DNA of 64,000 bases from Anaeramoeba ignava (Eukaryota > Metamonada > Anaeramoebidae): positions 103,234-167,233 of the forward strand of contig JAPDFW010000121.1 in NCBI GenBank assembly GCA_028826165.1, read 5' to 3'. The notes beneath the pieces were generated by a model. It made no database searches. It saw nothing but the letters and a program-made list of their open reading frames with translations, and was not told the origin of the DNA. The position numbers were made by a program, and so were the translations under genes. Of the stretch, positions 24,907-37,274 are shown piece after piece. Positions within the stretch are counted from its first letter, which is position 1. The number at the start of each line of letters is the position of its first letter.

Positions 24907-27900
24907 TTACATCAATCGAATGAAACTTTGAATATCTTGATCAGGAAAAATTTGGAAAGGAATTTGTTGAAAATGAACAATTTTTTTGAGAATATAAGCA
25001 ATTTGCCTTATAAAAAAACCATCAGATTTTGAACTGATTTCTTTGATTTGGTTGTAATGAATATTCAAAACAGGAATCATTGGTATTTTTAAATAAGAAA
25101 ATTTGGAAAAAATTGATTCATAACTTCTGTAGTCATTTTCTTTCAGCACCATTGCTGAATAGTATTGGTATCTTTCTTGCACACTGGGGTCTAACTCTTG
25201 CATCATGATTGGAAAGTCTCCTCGATTATGAAGTGGAGACAATGCTTTCATAACCGCAAACAATGAGTTTAAGTTATTGATTTCGCCAAGTCGATAAATC
25301 ATTTTTGCGAAAAAAGTGAAATTTTTCAGCATTTCTTTATCATCCATCGATAATTGTATTGTCTCCCACACAATCTTTGTTAGTTTGTAATTCTGCTGAA
25401 GAATATTGTAAATGTTATTAGTGTATTTATTCTCGTTTTTTGTCAAAGGACGAAGAAAAAATTCGGAAATGGAAACTGTGCTGAAAAGTGTGAATTGAGT
25501 CAACGTAAGTTGATCTGCGAATTCTGTGGAAGTGGCAATATCTTGTATCTTTAGATTTGTTGTTTGCACATTTTTTCCACCAAATATTGGCAGTTGTTTG
25601 GGGAGTTTTGAAGGTATCATTTGGATAGAGCTATAGTTTAAAATAAAATATTGATTTTTATATTTGACTTGAATTTTTTCTTGTTCATTTATATTTCCAT
25701 TTTGGGAAGATAAAACTTCAACAACTTCTCCACGTTCCATTCTGATTTTATTTTCTTTCTCAGTATCAATAATTTCCTCTTTCAAAACAACTGCTAGATT
25801 TTCAGGTATTCCATCAGAATATCCCGAAATGAATGGGAATGTTTCCAGCAAAACATTGCGGAAAACTTTAGTATTCTCATTCTCTTTTTCATGCATTGTT
25901 AGCACCGCGTCGCATTGGCTTGATTTATCTGGATTACTTGCGTGTCTGTCTGAATTGTTGTTGAAAGAATTTGAAATTCGATCGAAATTAATCAATTCTC
26001 TTTCACAAAGTTCGAATAATTGGACTATTTTTATCTTCATAAATCGCCAATCATTATCATGAAATCGGCTCCATGATTTGAGCTTTGGTGCTTTCAATAC
26101 TAGTTCTTGGGTTTGTTCTGTTTCTGTTTCTTTGTTTTCTTGTTCTTCTCCAAATTGTCTTGATTTTTCTTCTTCTATTTTTCTCGGTGAAATTGACTTA
26201 TTTTCTTCTTGGTTTTTCTTCGTGAATTTTGTTCTTGTTATTTTTGGACTTGATATTGGTGAGCTATCTTGACTATATTCTTGGGGATCCAAATCATAGT
26301 CTTGTTCGTTTTTTTCAATTTTTTCTTGGTGTAATGATTTTGCTTTTGATATTGCTTTTATTTTTTCTAAAATGTTCTTTTTTTCTAATTCTTTTTCTTT
26401 TTCGTTTTCTAATTTTCTTTCTTTTTTTTGATGCTTCTTTGCTTCTTTTTTTTTACTGATTAATTTGATTTTGTTCAAGATTTTTTGGTTTTGCAATTCT
26501 TTTTTTTTTTTAGTTTGATCTTCATTTGAATTTTTCATTTTTGTCATCATTTTAATTTTTTCCAATAATCTTTGATTTTCAATTTGTTTTTGTTTTTCTA
26601 AATCATTTTCATCTTTTTCTTTTTCATTTTCAATTTGTTTTTGATTTTCTAAATCATTTTCATCTTTTTCTTTTTCATTTTCTTTCTGTTTTTCTAAATC
26701 ATTTTCATTTTCTTGGATTGTTGTTTCAGAAGTTTCACTTTTTTTATCTTTCTTTAAATTTGATAATGTTTTTTCAATTTCTAAAAGAATATTATAACTA
26801 TCTCCAAAAAGTTTTGCTCCATAATCTTCGTTTTCGCCATTATCATCATCATTTTCAAAATCATTTTCTTGTTTTGTATATAAATTTGATTCTTCTTTTT
26901 TCTCTTCTACATTTTCTTCATTTGGATTTTCATTTAAATTTGTATTTAAATTTTCAGAATTTTTTGACATTTCTTTCACTTTATTGACTACTTTTTGTGT
27001 CTCAATTTCATCTTCATTTGAATTTTTATTTTGTGCCATCATTTTAATCTTTTCCAACATTTTTTGTTTTTCTAAATCATTTTCCTCTTTTGGTTTTTCA
27101 ATTTCATCTTCATTTGAATTTTTTTTTTGTGCCATCATTTTAATTTTTGCTAATAATCTTTGATTTTCAATTTGTTTTTGTTTTTCTAAATCATTTTCAT
27201 CTTCAGTTTCATCTTTTGGTTTTTCAATTTCATCTTGATTTGAATTTTTTTTTTGTGCCATCATTTTAATTTTTGCTAACATTTTTTGTTTTTCCAATAA
27301 TTTTTGTTTTTCTAAATTATTTTCATCTTCAGTTTCATCTTTTGGTTTTTCAATTTCATCTTGATTTAAATTTTTTTTTTGTGCCATCATTTTAATTTTT
27401 GCTAACATTTTTTGTTTTTCCAATAGTTTTTGTTTTTCTAAATCATTTTCATCTTTTTCTTTTTCAATTTCATCTTGATTTGAATTTTTTTTTTGTGCCA
27501 TCATTTTAATTTTTGCTAATAATCTTTGATTTTCAATTTGTTTTTGTTTTTCTAAATCATTTTCATCTTCAGTTTCTTCTTTTGGTTTTTCAATTTCATC
27601 TTGATTTAAATTTTTTTTTTGTGCCATCATTTTAATTTTTGCTAACATTTTTTGTTTTTCCAATAGTTTTTGTTTTTCTAAATCATTTTCATCTTCAGTT
27701 TCTTTTTGTCTTTCTAATTCTTTTTGTCTTTCTAATTCTTGTTGTTTTTCTAATTCTTTTTGTTTTTCTAATTCTTGTTGTTTTTCTAATTCTTTTTGTC
27801 TTTCTAATTCTTGTTGTCTTTCTAATTCTTGTTGTCTTTGTTTTTGTCTCTCTAAATATTGTTGTAATTCTAATTCTTTTTGTTTTTCTAATTCTTGTTG

Positions 27901-29359
27901 TCTTTCTAATTCTTGTTGTTTTTCTAATTCTTTTTGTTTTTCTAATTCTTGTTGTTTTTCTAATTCTTGTTGTTTTTCTAATTCTTGTTGCCTCTCTAAA
28001 TATTGTTGTAATTCTAATTCTTTTTGTAATTCTAATTCTTTTTGTCTTTCTAATTCTTTTTGTTTTTCTAATTCTTTTTGTAATTCTAATTCTTTTTGTC
28101 TTTCTAATTCTTTTTGTCTTTCTAATTCTTTTTGTTTTTCTAATTCTTGTTGTCTTTCTAATTCTTTTTGTAATTCTAATTCTTGTTGTCTTTCTAATTC
28201 TTGTTGTTTTTGTTTTTGTCTCTCTAAATATTGTTGTAATTCTAATTCTTTTTGTTTTTCTAAATATTGTTGTAATTCTAATTCTTTTTGTTTTTCTAAT
28301 TCTTTTTGTAATTCTAAATATTTTTCCATTTCTTTTACTTTTGATAATTCTAATTCTTTTTGTTTTTCTAATTCTTGTTTTATTTCCAAATTATTATTTT
28401 GTTTTGAACTCATTTTATTAAGTAATTCATTAAAATCAATATTTGATGGATTTTCACGAAGAAAAATTTTTAAGAAAACTTCAATAATTGAACCAAAATT
28501 ACCCTAATTTTTATAAAATTAGAATTTAAGTTGAAAAAAACTGATTAGAAAATAATTTGGAATTTATTCAAACATTTGTTATTTGTTCTGGAAGTGGAAG
28601 ATCTAAAATATAATTTTCTCTTTGTAATATTTCGAATAATTTTTTTATACGATCCTCCTCTATAAATTCAAGAAAAACCTCCATTAAATTGATTTCTTTA
28701 TTCAAAGATGTAATCAAATCACAAAATATACTTCCATCCTTTTTGAAGGATAATTAATTCAAAATTAATTTTAATTATAAATTTAATTTTGATTTTAATT
28801 TTAATTTTAATTTTAATTTTAATTTTAATTTTAATTTTAATTTTAATTTTAATTTTGAATTATAAATTTTAATTTTAATTATAAATTAAATTTTAATTTT
28901 AATTTTAATTATAAATGAATTATAAATTTAATATTAATATTAATTTTAATTTAAATTTTAATTTTGATTTTTATTTTAATTATGATTTTGATTTTAATTT
29001 TGATTTTAATTATAAATTAATTATAAATTTAATTTTGATTTTGATTTTGATTTTGATTTAGATTTTAATTTTATAAATGAATTTTAATTTTAATTTTAAT
29101 TATAAATGAATTATAAATGAATTTTAATTTTAATTTGAATTTGAATTTTATAAATAAATTTTACTTTTGAATCTTCACTAAAATCTTCCAAAGTAAGAAA
29201 TATAAGATTTTTTTCTAATGTATCATTAATCCAACAACGAAGAATTTCAATTTTATCATTTGTTGGTAAATTTTTTTCTGAAATTAATTTTTGAATTGTT
29301 TCATGAAGAAAAAATTGTTCTAATAAAACTTGAATTTTAATTGGTAAATTAGTAGACAT
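24907..29359 (-). CDS. Ras guanine-nucleotide exchange factor with long coiled coil
   Basis: Three exons, 29165-29359, 28574-28738 and 24907-28503, joined in frame, 1,318 aa. The true start is MSTNLPIKIQVLLEQ at 29359; the internal ATG at 28413 is preceded by open, spliced sequence (NFGSIIEVFLKIFLRENP). Residues about 155-430 are a Leu/Glu/Lys/Gln coiled coil. Next come about seven copies of a module built on LEKQKxLxKIKMMAQKKNSN. After a Glu-rich linker, residues about 1000-1318 are globular: a possible SH3-like strand set, then the catalytic CDC25-type RasGEF domain (IATSTEFADQLTLTQFTLF, FAKMIYRLGEINNLNSLFAVM, SPLHN, VQERYQYYS). It would activate Ras-type GTPases at membranes by exchanging GDP for GTP. 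It lies 160 bp downstream of the DENN gene on the same strand. Confidence 0.87.
27640..28340. repeat. Coding coiled-coil repeat (QKELE-type)
   Basis: Codes for tandem 6-7 residue units such as EKQKELERQQELE in the RasGEF gene. Codon-level repetition of caaaaagaatta/caacaagaatta on the sense strand shows slippage-type growth. Confidence 0.8.
28760..29110. repeat. Intronic AT-rich hexamer array in the RasGEF gene
   Basis: TTTTAA/TTTTGA units mixed with TATAAATTAATT inside intron 1 (28739-29164); A-rich on the sense strand. Confidence 0.88.
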
Positions 29360-29519
29360 TTTATATTTTGTTTTAAATTTAAATTTAAAGAAGAAAAAAA
29401 TGAAAAAAAAAAATGAAAAAAAAATTTTTGCTTTTTGTTTTTTTTTTTTTATTAAAACAAATTTTAAAAAATAAAACAATAAAAAGATTTTTTTTCTTCT
29501 TTTTTCTTTTTTCTTTCTT

Positions 29520-32500
29520 TTAATCTGTTTGATTTCTTGTATTTTTTGAATTTCTTCTTGAAACATGTCTAATTTTTTCTAAAAAACGTTCTCTTTTTGG
29601 AGTAAATAAGAAATCAGGTTGATCAATAACAGGTTTTTTTGCTTCATTTTTTTGTTGTAAATTAGAATAAGATTTTGAATTTTCAGTTAATGGAAAAATT
29701 TGTATTTTTTGTAAATTGGAATCTTTTGTTTCTGATTTTGATTCTATTTTTTGAGAATTTTCAGTTGTAATTATTTTTTCAGGTCGAATTTTCAAAGTAT
29801 CTTTTCCAAGTCTTCGACTTTCAAATTCAGAAAAAAGTAAATTTCGAAGATCTATATTTGATTGAAACTCATCTTCTTTTCCGTTTTGTGGATTTTGATT
29901 TGCATTTTCTATTTTTGTTTTTTGAAAACCGAAATCTGTGTGTCTTTTTGGTTTTGTTGGTAATGAATTAAGTAAAAATGCTGATTGTAAAGAATTTGTT
30001 GAGAATTCTTCAATTTGTTTTGCTTTTTGAGCTGATTTTCTTTCGATCCAATATTGAAACATTTGAGAATCATGAAAAAGATCCAAAAACTTCAAGAGAG
30101 CACAAATTTTGATTTAATTTTAATTTATATTTAGATTTATATTTAGATTTAGATTTATATTTATATTTATATTTATATTTATTTTTATATTTATATTTAT
30201 ATTTATATTTATATTAATATTTATATTATTAAATTGATTTATATTTATATTTATATTTATATTTATATTTATATTTAGATTTAGATTTTGATTTATATTT
30301 ATATTTATATTTATATTTATAATTATATTTATATTTAGATTTATATTTAGATTTATATTTAGATTTATATTTATATTTATATTTATATTTATATTTATAT
30401 TTATGTTTAGATTTATATTATTAAATTGATTTATATTTATATTTATATTTATATTTATATTTATTTTTATTTTTATATTTATATTTATATTTATATTTAT
30501 ATTTAGATTTATATTTATATTTATATTTATATTTATATTTATATTTAGATTTAGATTTATATTTATATTTATATTTATATTTATATATTTAGATTTCATT
30601 TCATTTACATTATGCGTTTTTTTTGGATGAAATAATCGAAATTGTTCAAAATCAAAATCAAATCTATTTTCCTTTAAAATAAAAAAATTATCACAAGCTT
30701 TAAAAATTCTTCTAAAAAAAGTAAGAAAACTCATTGCAACTTCTTCATTATCAAGTGATTTCTTTTCTAAAAATTGAAAACAAAAATCAATTTTTTTTAA
30801 TTTGATTTTTTTTCCGATTTTTGATTTTTAATTGTTTTGCTAATTTTTACTTCTAAATTTTTCTTGAATTTGTTTCATTTTATTAAATAAAGTTGTAAAA
30901 TGATTTCTTGGTAAAGAATCAACAATTGAAGCTTCAAGTTCCATTTCATTATTATCAAGATCAACTCTAACAACTTCATCAATAGAATCATTTTCCAAAA
31001 GATGAATAATTTGTTTTGGAATACCAACACAAAAAGGAACTGGTGCAGAAACAGTAGAAATATGTGATTCGGGAAGAATAGGAATATAAATATGCTATTT
31101 TTAACATTTTTTAATTATATTTTTGATTAAATTATAATAAAATTTTTTAATCAATAAAATCATTGAAAAAATTTTGTTTCCTTTTTTTTTTGGATTAAAA
31201 AACCTGCCATGTAAAAGGATCAAGTAAACCAATACATGCTTGAATACATTTTGATAATCTTTCTAAACTTGATGATGTAAAAATTATTTTTTTTTCAAGT
31301 AATAATGATGCAAAAATAAGTACAATTAGTCTTGCATCAAGAACATTGATTAAAGCATCCAAATGATACTAAAATTATTTCGAACAAGATATTAATTTTA
31401 ATTTTAATTATAATTTTATAAATGAATTTTAATTTTAATTTTAATTTTAATTTTGATTTTGATTTTGATTTTAATTTTGATTTTAATTTTAATTTTAATT
31501 TAGATTTAGATTTATATTTAGATTTAGATTTAGATTTATATTTAAATTTATATTTATATTTATATTTATATTTATATTTATATTTATATTTAGATTTATA
31601 TTTAGATTTATATTTATATTTATATTTATATTTATATTTATATTTATATTTATATTTATATTTATATTTATATTTATATTTATATTTATATTTATATTTA
31701 TATTTATATTTATATTTATATTTATATTTATATTTATATTTATATTTATAATTTATATTTATATTTATATTTATATTTATATTTAGATTTATATTTATAT
31801 TTATATTTATATTTATATTTATATTTATATTTAGATTTATATTTAGATTTAGATTTAGATTTTAATTTATATTTATATTTATATTTATATTTATATTTAT
31901 ATTTATATTTATATTTATATTTATATTTATATTTATATTTATATTTATATTTATATTTATATTTATATTTATATTTATATTTATATTTATATTTATATTT
32001 TGATTTATATTTATATTTATATTTATATTTATATTTATATTTATATTTAGATTTAGATTTAGATTTATATTTATATTTATATTTATATTTATATTTATAT
32101 TTATATTTATATTTATTTTAAATATTTATATTTAGATTTATATTTATATTTAGATTTAGATTTAGATTTAGATTTAGATTTATATTTAGATTTATATTTA
32201 TATTTATATTTATATTTATATTGATATTGATATTTAGATTTATATTTATATTTATATTTATATTTAGATTTAGGTTTATATTTTTAATTTATATTTATAT
32301 TTATATTTATATTTAGATTTATATTTATATTTATATTTATATTTAGATTTAGATTTAGATTTATATTTATATTTATATTTATATTTATATTTATATTTAT
32401 ATTTAGATTTAGATTTATATTTAGATTTAGATTTATATTTAGATTTAGATTTATATTTAGATTTAGGTTTATATTTTAATTTATATTTATATTTATATTT

Positions 32501-33590
32501 ATATTTATATTTGTTATATTTATATTTATATTTATATTTATATTTATATTTATATTTAGATTTATATTTATATTTATATTTATATTTATATTTATAATTA
32601 TATTTAGATTTAGATTTATATTTATATTTAGATTTAGATTTAGATTTATATTTAGATTTAGGTTTATATTTTAATTTATATTTATATTTATATTTATATT
32701 TATATTTATATTGATATTGATATTTATATTTATATTTAGATTTATATTTAGATTTATATTTAGATTTTGATTTAGATTTATATTTAGATTTTGATTTAGA
32801 TTTAAATTTAGATTTATATTTAGATTTATATTTGTAAAGTAAAGTAAAGTAAAATAGAGTAAAGTAAAGTAATAAACTAACATCGCCTAAAAGATCATTT
32901 GAACGCATTAAAGGAATTTTAGCTTCACTTAAACCAACAGAAAAAGGAAGAACAGCTTGAATTGTTTCACCTTGTTCTGGAATAGGATAATTTTGAAAAA
33001 GAGTAAGTAACCAACCTAACGATTTCTCAGCAGCTTTATGCCATGTCTCAATAACAACAAAAATGTTATCCAAAATAAATGTAAATAAAGGTCTTTAAAA
33101 AATGTTATTAAAGAAATGTTTTTGGAAAATTTTTTTTAATTGAAAATTTCATTGATAAATTAAAATAAATCAAAAAATAATTACTGAAAACTTGCTAATA
33201 CTAAACATTGATAACGATTTCCTGGAAGAATATTAAGTTTACAAAATACGTAAGTGAATTCTCGATTTTGATTAGTTAAAACAAAAAAATAAGGTTCTCT
33301 TTTTTAAATTAATTAAAATTTTTTTTTTAAATTAATTAAAATTTTTTTTTAAATTTTTTTTTAATTAAATTTGGTTTTTTTTTCTTTTACCCTTTTTCTG
33401 TTTTTTGAATTGATAAATATGGAAAACAAAAAGGTTTTATTTTTTCAATTTCTTCAGTTGATTTTTCAAATGGAAATTGATATTTTATTTCTATTTGTTC
33501 TAGAAATTGTGTGTATGATTGTGTTTCTTCTTCTGTTTTATTAAATTCAAATATAAAAAAAGAATCAAAAATTTTATTTTGAGTCATCAA
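29520..33590 (-). CDS. DENN-domain protein (candidate Rab GEF)
   Basis: Seven exons: 33391-33590, 33185-33298, 32882-33092, 31204-31368, 30851-31094, 30609-30766, 29520-30089; 553 aa with every junction in frame. The uDENN part has FPFEKSTEEI ... FCFPYLS and NREFTYVFCKLNILPGNRYQ. The core DENN part has DALINVLDARLIVLIFASLL, LEKKIIFTSSSLERLSKC and LLDPFTWQHIYIPILPESHI, then PFCVGIPKQI and VVRVDLDNNEMEL. The dDENN end has FLTFFRRIF and LFHDSQMFQYWIERK. A basic, low-complexity tail follows. DENN proteins exchange GDP for GTP on Rab GTPases in membrane traffic. Introns 3 (1.5 kb) and 6 (0.5 kb) are TTTATA/TTTAGA arrays. Confidence 0.85.
30120..30595. repeat. Intronic TTTATA/TTTAGA hexamer array
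   Basis: Fills intron 6 of the DENN gene (30090-30608). Sense strand is AAATAT/AAATCT. Two copies of the interruption TATTATTAAATTGATTTATA are present. The apparent Ile-Asn frame is an artefact. Confidence 0.93.
31385..32865. repeat. Intronic TTTATA/TTTAGA hexamer array, about 1.5 kb
   Basis: Fills intron 3 of the DENN gene (31369-32881). Long pure TTTATA runs (for example about 31615-31745 and 31870-32000) alternate with TTTAGA-rich stretches, and a higher-order block near 32280-32480 resembles 32485-32680. It ends with an AAAGT pentamer run (32835-32870) next to the donor site. Confidence 0.93.
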
Positions 33591-33689
33591 ATAGATATTT
33601 CAAAAAAAAAAAGAAAAAAAATGAAAAAAAAAATTTTGATGAAATAAAAAAATCCAAAAACAAAAAAAGAAAAAAAAAATCAAATCAAA

Positions 33690-34425
33690 ATAAATATCAA
33701 ATTTAATATTAAATCAAATATTAAATCAAATATTAAATTAAATATTAAATATTAAATACTAAATTAAATATTATATTAAATATTAAATTAAATATTAAAT
33801 TAAATATTAAATTAAATATTAAATCAAATATTAAATCAAATATTAAATTAAATATTAAATATTAAATATTAAATTAAATATCATATTAAATATTAAATAT
33901 TAAATATTAAATTAAATATCATATTAAATATTAAATCAAAATATTAAATATTGAATCAAATATTAATAAATTAAATATTAAATTAAATATTAAATCAAAT
34001 CAAATTAAATATTAAATTAAATATTAAATTAAATATTGAATTAAATATTAAAAACAAATATTAAATCAAAAATTAAATTAAATATTAAATTAAATATCAA
34101 ATATTAAATTAAATATTAAATCAAATATTAAATTAAATATTAAATTAAATATTAAATTAAATATTAAATATTAAATATTAAATCAAATATTAAATTAAAT
34201 ATTAAATATTAAATCAAATCAAATTAAATATTAAATTAAATATTAAATTAAATATTAAATCAAATCAAATTAAATATTAAATTAAATATTAAATTAAATA
34301 TTAAATTAAATATTAAATTAAATATTAAATCAAATAAATATTAAATTAAATATTAAAATAAATATTAAATTAAATATTAAATTAAATATTAAATCAAATA
34401 TTAAATCAAATATTGAATAAGTCAA
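33690..34425. repeat. Tandem AT repeat, 12-bp unit ATTAAATTAAAT with variants
   Basis: About 730 bp of TATTAAAT / TAAATTAAATAT words with CAAAT variants, between the starts of two divergent genes. Only a few C bases break the A/T pattern. No gene; promoters of both genes must lie at its edges. Confidence 0.92.
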
Positions 34426-34442
34426 AAAATAAAATAATACAC

Positions 34443-34485
34443 TATAAAAAGCAATTTTTTTAAAAAAATTTTTTCATTTTTTCAA
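34443..34485 (+). promoter_or_regulatory. Putative leader/promoter element of the GyrI-like gene
   Basis: TATAAAAAGC at 34443 followed by A7 T6 CATTTTTTC ending 6 bp before the start codon. The T-tract with CATTTTT recurs just upstream of many unrelated genes in the window; function is inferred from recurrence only. Confidence 0.35.
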
Positions 34486-34490
34486 ATCAA

Positions 34491-34982
34491 ATGGAACCAA
34501 AATTTGTCACTAAAAAAGCTTTCTATATTGTTGGATATCAAACGGATACAGGAATGCAAGATCCAAACCGATCCAAAAATATCAAGAAGCAATGGACAAA
34601 AATGGTTCAAGGAAAATTATTTGAAAAAATAAAACCTGTTGAAAAAGGTGTTTTTTTAGGAGGATGTTTTGATTGGGATGAAAAAACTATGGATTGGAGT
34701 TATCTTGCTGGAATAGAAGTTGAAAGTGTTGAGAATATTCCAGAAGGAACTACTTGGAGAAAATTACCTGATTCTCTTTATGCTATTTTTACTGTCAAAG
34801 GAAAGTTAGAAGAAAAAATTTTGCCTGCTTATGAAGAAATTATGAAGAATTGGCTCCCAAATAATAAAAAGTATGTTCGAGCTAACTCTCCTGATTTTGA
34901 ATATTATGATCACAGATACAAAGAGAATTCTGATGATTCTGAGTTTGATATTTGGATTCCGATTGAGGAAAAGAAAGACTAA
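34491..34982 (+). CDS. GyrI-like / AraC-type effector-binding domain protein
   Basis: Single exon, 163 aa. The whole protein is one small-molecule-binding module of the type found at the C-terminus of AraC-family regulators and in GyrI/SbmC: FYIVGYQTDTG near the N-terminus, GVFLGGCFDW and GIEVESVENIPEGTTWRKLP in the middle, YAIFTVKGKLEEKILPAYEE for the second half, and a typical end EYYDHRYKENSDDSEFDIWI. No DNA-binding helix-turn-helix is present, so it is a stand-alone binder, not a transcription factor. The family is mostly bacterial; the lack of introns fits a transfer from bacteria, which is inference. Codon use is as AT-rich as its neighbours, so any transfer is not recent. Confidence 0.8.
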   Translation: MEPKFVTKKAFYIVGYQTDTGMQDPNRSKNIKKQWTKMVQGKLFEKIKPVEKGVFLGGCFDWDEKTMDWSYLAGIEVESVENIPEGTTWRKLPDSLYAIFTVKGKLEEKILPAYEEIMKNWLPNNKKYVRANSPDFEYYDHRYKENSDDSEFDIWIPIEEKKD

Positions 34983-35289
34983 AAAAGCAAAAAATTTAAT
35001 CAAAAAGAGGAAAAAATTTTTCACCTTTTTTTTAGCTTTTTTCTTTTTCTTTTTTCTTTTGAATTTTCTTTTGAATTCCAATTTTCAATTCCAATTTTCA
35101 TTTCAATTCCAATTTTCATTTCAATTCCAATTTTCAATTTTTCATTTCAATTCCAATTTTCTTTATTGAAAAATTTTTTTTTGCTTTTTCTCATTCAAAT
35201 TCAATAAAGAAAAAAAAAATTTTAATTTAAATTTTTTATTTTCATTTTTTTTTTCGAATAATAAATTTTAAAATAATAAAATAATAAAA
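34983..35289. other. T-rich gap with short 20-bp repeats
   Basis: Between two plus-strand genes. Bases 35075-35160 hold four to five copies of AATTCCAATTTTCATTTC. Near 35236-35255 is the recurrent ATTTTCATTTTTTTTTTC leader. No gene is seen. Confidence 0.7.
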
Positions 35290-37163
35290 ATGAATGAAAA
35301 ATTAAATGAAAAACAATGTTTTGAAAGAGATATTCAAGAATTTCAAGAAAATCAACTTAAAGTAAAAGATATTGTTACAGAATTTAATGAAGCTTCAGAT
35401 ACAATGCAAAGAGTTCAAAAAAAAGCACAATTAGGAATTCAAAAACAATGGAGAGAAATGCAAAGATTATCTGCTGTTAGTCGTGGTTTATTGAAAGAAA
35501 AGGAATTAACTATTCGTGAATTTCGTGAGTTTAAAAAAAATTTAGCTGAAGATGCTGTTTTTTTAAAAACTCTTGAATCAAATTTCCCACAAAAATATAG
35601 GTATTTTATTAAAATTCATTTATAAAATTCATTTAAAATTAAAATTATAATCAAAATTCATTTATAAAATTAAAATTTAAAAATCAAAATAAAATTAAAA
35701 TTAAAAATCAAATTAAAATTAAAATTAAAATTAAAATTAAAATTAAAATTAAAATTAAAATTAAAATTAAAATTAAAATTAAAATTAAAATTAAAATTAA
35801 AATTAAATTTAAAATTTAAAATTAAAATTAAAATTAAAATTAAAATTAAAATTAAAATTAAAATTAAAATTAAAATTAAAATTATAATTAAAATTAAAAT
35901 TAAAATTAAAATTATAATTAAAATTAAAATTAAAATTAAAATTAAAATTAAAATTAAAATTCATTTATAAAATTAAAATTAAAATTATAAAATTAAAATT
36001 AAAATTAAAATTCATTTATAAAATTAAAACTAAAATTAAAATTAAAATTCATTTATAAAATTAAAATTAAAATTAAAATTAAAATTAAAATTAATATTTA
36101 TAAAATTAGTCGATTAGTAACAATATTTCTGGGAAATGTTAATTTCTATATTCCAACATTATCAGAAAGATTTAAATTCAAAACAGAATACGAAATGTTC
36201 AAAAGAAATGCAACAATAACATATCTTGCAGTAACTTTGATACTAATTGTTTTATCAATTTTAAATTTTTCAACATTTGTGAAAAAATTACTTTTTCCAG
36301 TTCATTGTTACTTAGTTTATTTCTATGTGACAATAACAGTCCGAGAAAGCATCTTGAAAGCACATGGTTCAAATATCAAAATGTGGTGGAGCTTGCACCA
36401 TTATTTGTCAATTACGAATTCAATAATCTTACTTCTTTGGCCTTATTCTGAAATTTATAAAAGTTTTTTGACGTTTTTTTTGTTTTTTTCATTTTACACT
36501 GGATTTGTTCAAATACTTCAATATTACTACCAAATAAGCCAAGTTTATAAACTAAGAGCTTTGGGTCAGATTCGTTTGGAAGATACAGTGAATACTGATT
36601 CGACCCAAATTCATTGGTTTCCATCAATGAAGTTTTTACTTCCTTTTATAATTGTCGGTCAATTTTGGCAACTTATTAACGCTTATTATTTAATTAGTAA
36701 ATATTTAACAACTCAAAATGCTGAAATTCATGCCTTTCTTTCGGGAATTTGTTTTTTGCTCATGTTTATCGGCAATTTCGTAACAACTATTTATATTATT
36801 CAGGAAAAATTTGGAAAACCTAAACCAAGTAAAAAAGGAATTTCAACCGCTTTTAGTATGAATTTTATTAACACAAAAAATGAACAAAAAAATGGAAACT
36901 CGAAAATTGTCAACTCAGATCAATCTCAACAAAATCCTCTTGAAAAACCTAATGTCGATAATGTAATCCATCGCACAAAACAAGAAATTCAAAGTTCTGA
37001 TGATGAAAGTACTTATTCTTCTGTTGAAGATGAAGATAAAAAATCAAATGAAAATTCAAATGAAAAATCAAATGAAAATTTAAATGAAAAATTAAATGAA
37101 AAATCAAATGAAAATTTAAATGAAAATCCAAATCAAATTTTAAGAAATCGAAATCAAAAATGA
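35290..37163 (+). CDS. TMEM120 (TMPIT/TACAN) family membrane protein
   Basis: Two exons, 35290-35600 and 36110-37163, joined in frame, 454 aa. Residues 1-104 are a soluble coiled coil (VTEFNEASDTMQRVQKKAQL). The membrane part carries the family hallmarks FLGNVNFYIP, YEMFKRN, VTITVRESILKAHGSNIK, MWWSLHHYLS, VQILQYYYQ, YKLRALG, LLPFIIVGQFWQLINAY and FIGNFVTTIYI, with about six transmembrane segments. Animal TMEM120 proteins sit in the nuclear envelope and ER, bind coenzyme A and are linked to lipid metabolism; their proposed ion-channel role is disputed. The C-terminal ~60 residues are a hydrophilic tail with SNEKSNENLNEK repeats, absent from animal proteins. The family call is strong because order and spacing of motifs agree throughout. 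Confidence 0.92.
35625..36100. repeat. Intronic hexamer array (AAAATT)n in the TMEM120 gene
   Basis: Fills the 35601-36109 intron; A-rich on the sense (plus) strand, with a recurring interruption TTCATTTATAAAATTA. Confidence 0.95.
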
Positions 37164-37230
37164 TCCAAAAAAAATGTTTCTTTTTCTCTTTTTTTTTCTT
37201 TTCAAAACAAAAAAAATAATTGAATAAAAA

Positions 37231-37270
37231 ATTTTTTTCATTTTTCATTTTTCATTTTTCATTTTTTTTG
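37231..37270 (+). promoter_or_regulatory. Putative leader/promoter element of the WDR7-like gene
   Basis: A6 T7 followed by four CATTTTT units and T8, ending a few bases before the ATG at 37275. Same T-tract/CATTTTT pattern as upstream of many other genes here. Confidence 0.35.
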
Positions 37271-37274
37271 TTTT

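Noticed and set aside
27639-28421. 260-aa plus-strand frame of Phe/Leu/Val
   Set aside because: Antisense shadow of the RasGEF coiled-coil repeat, not a membrane protein.
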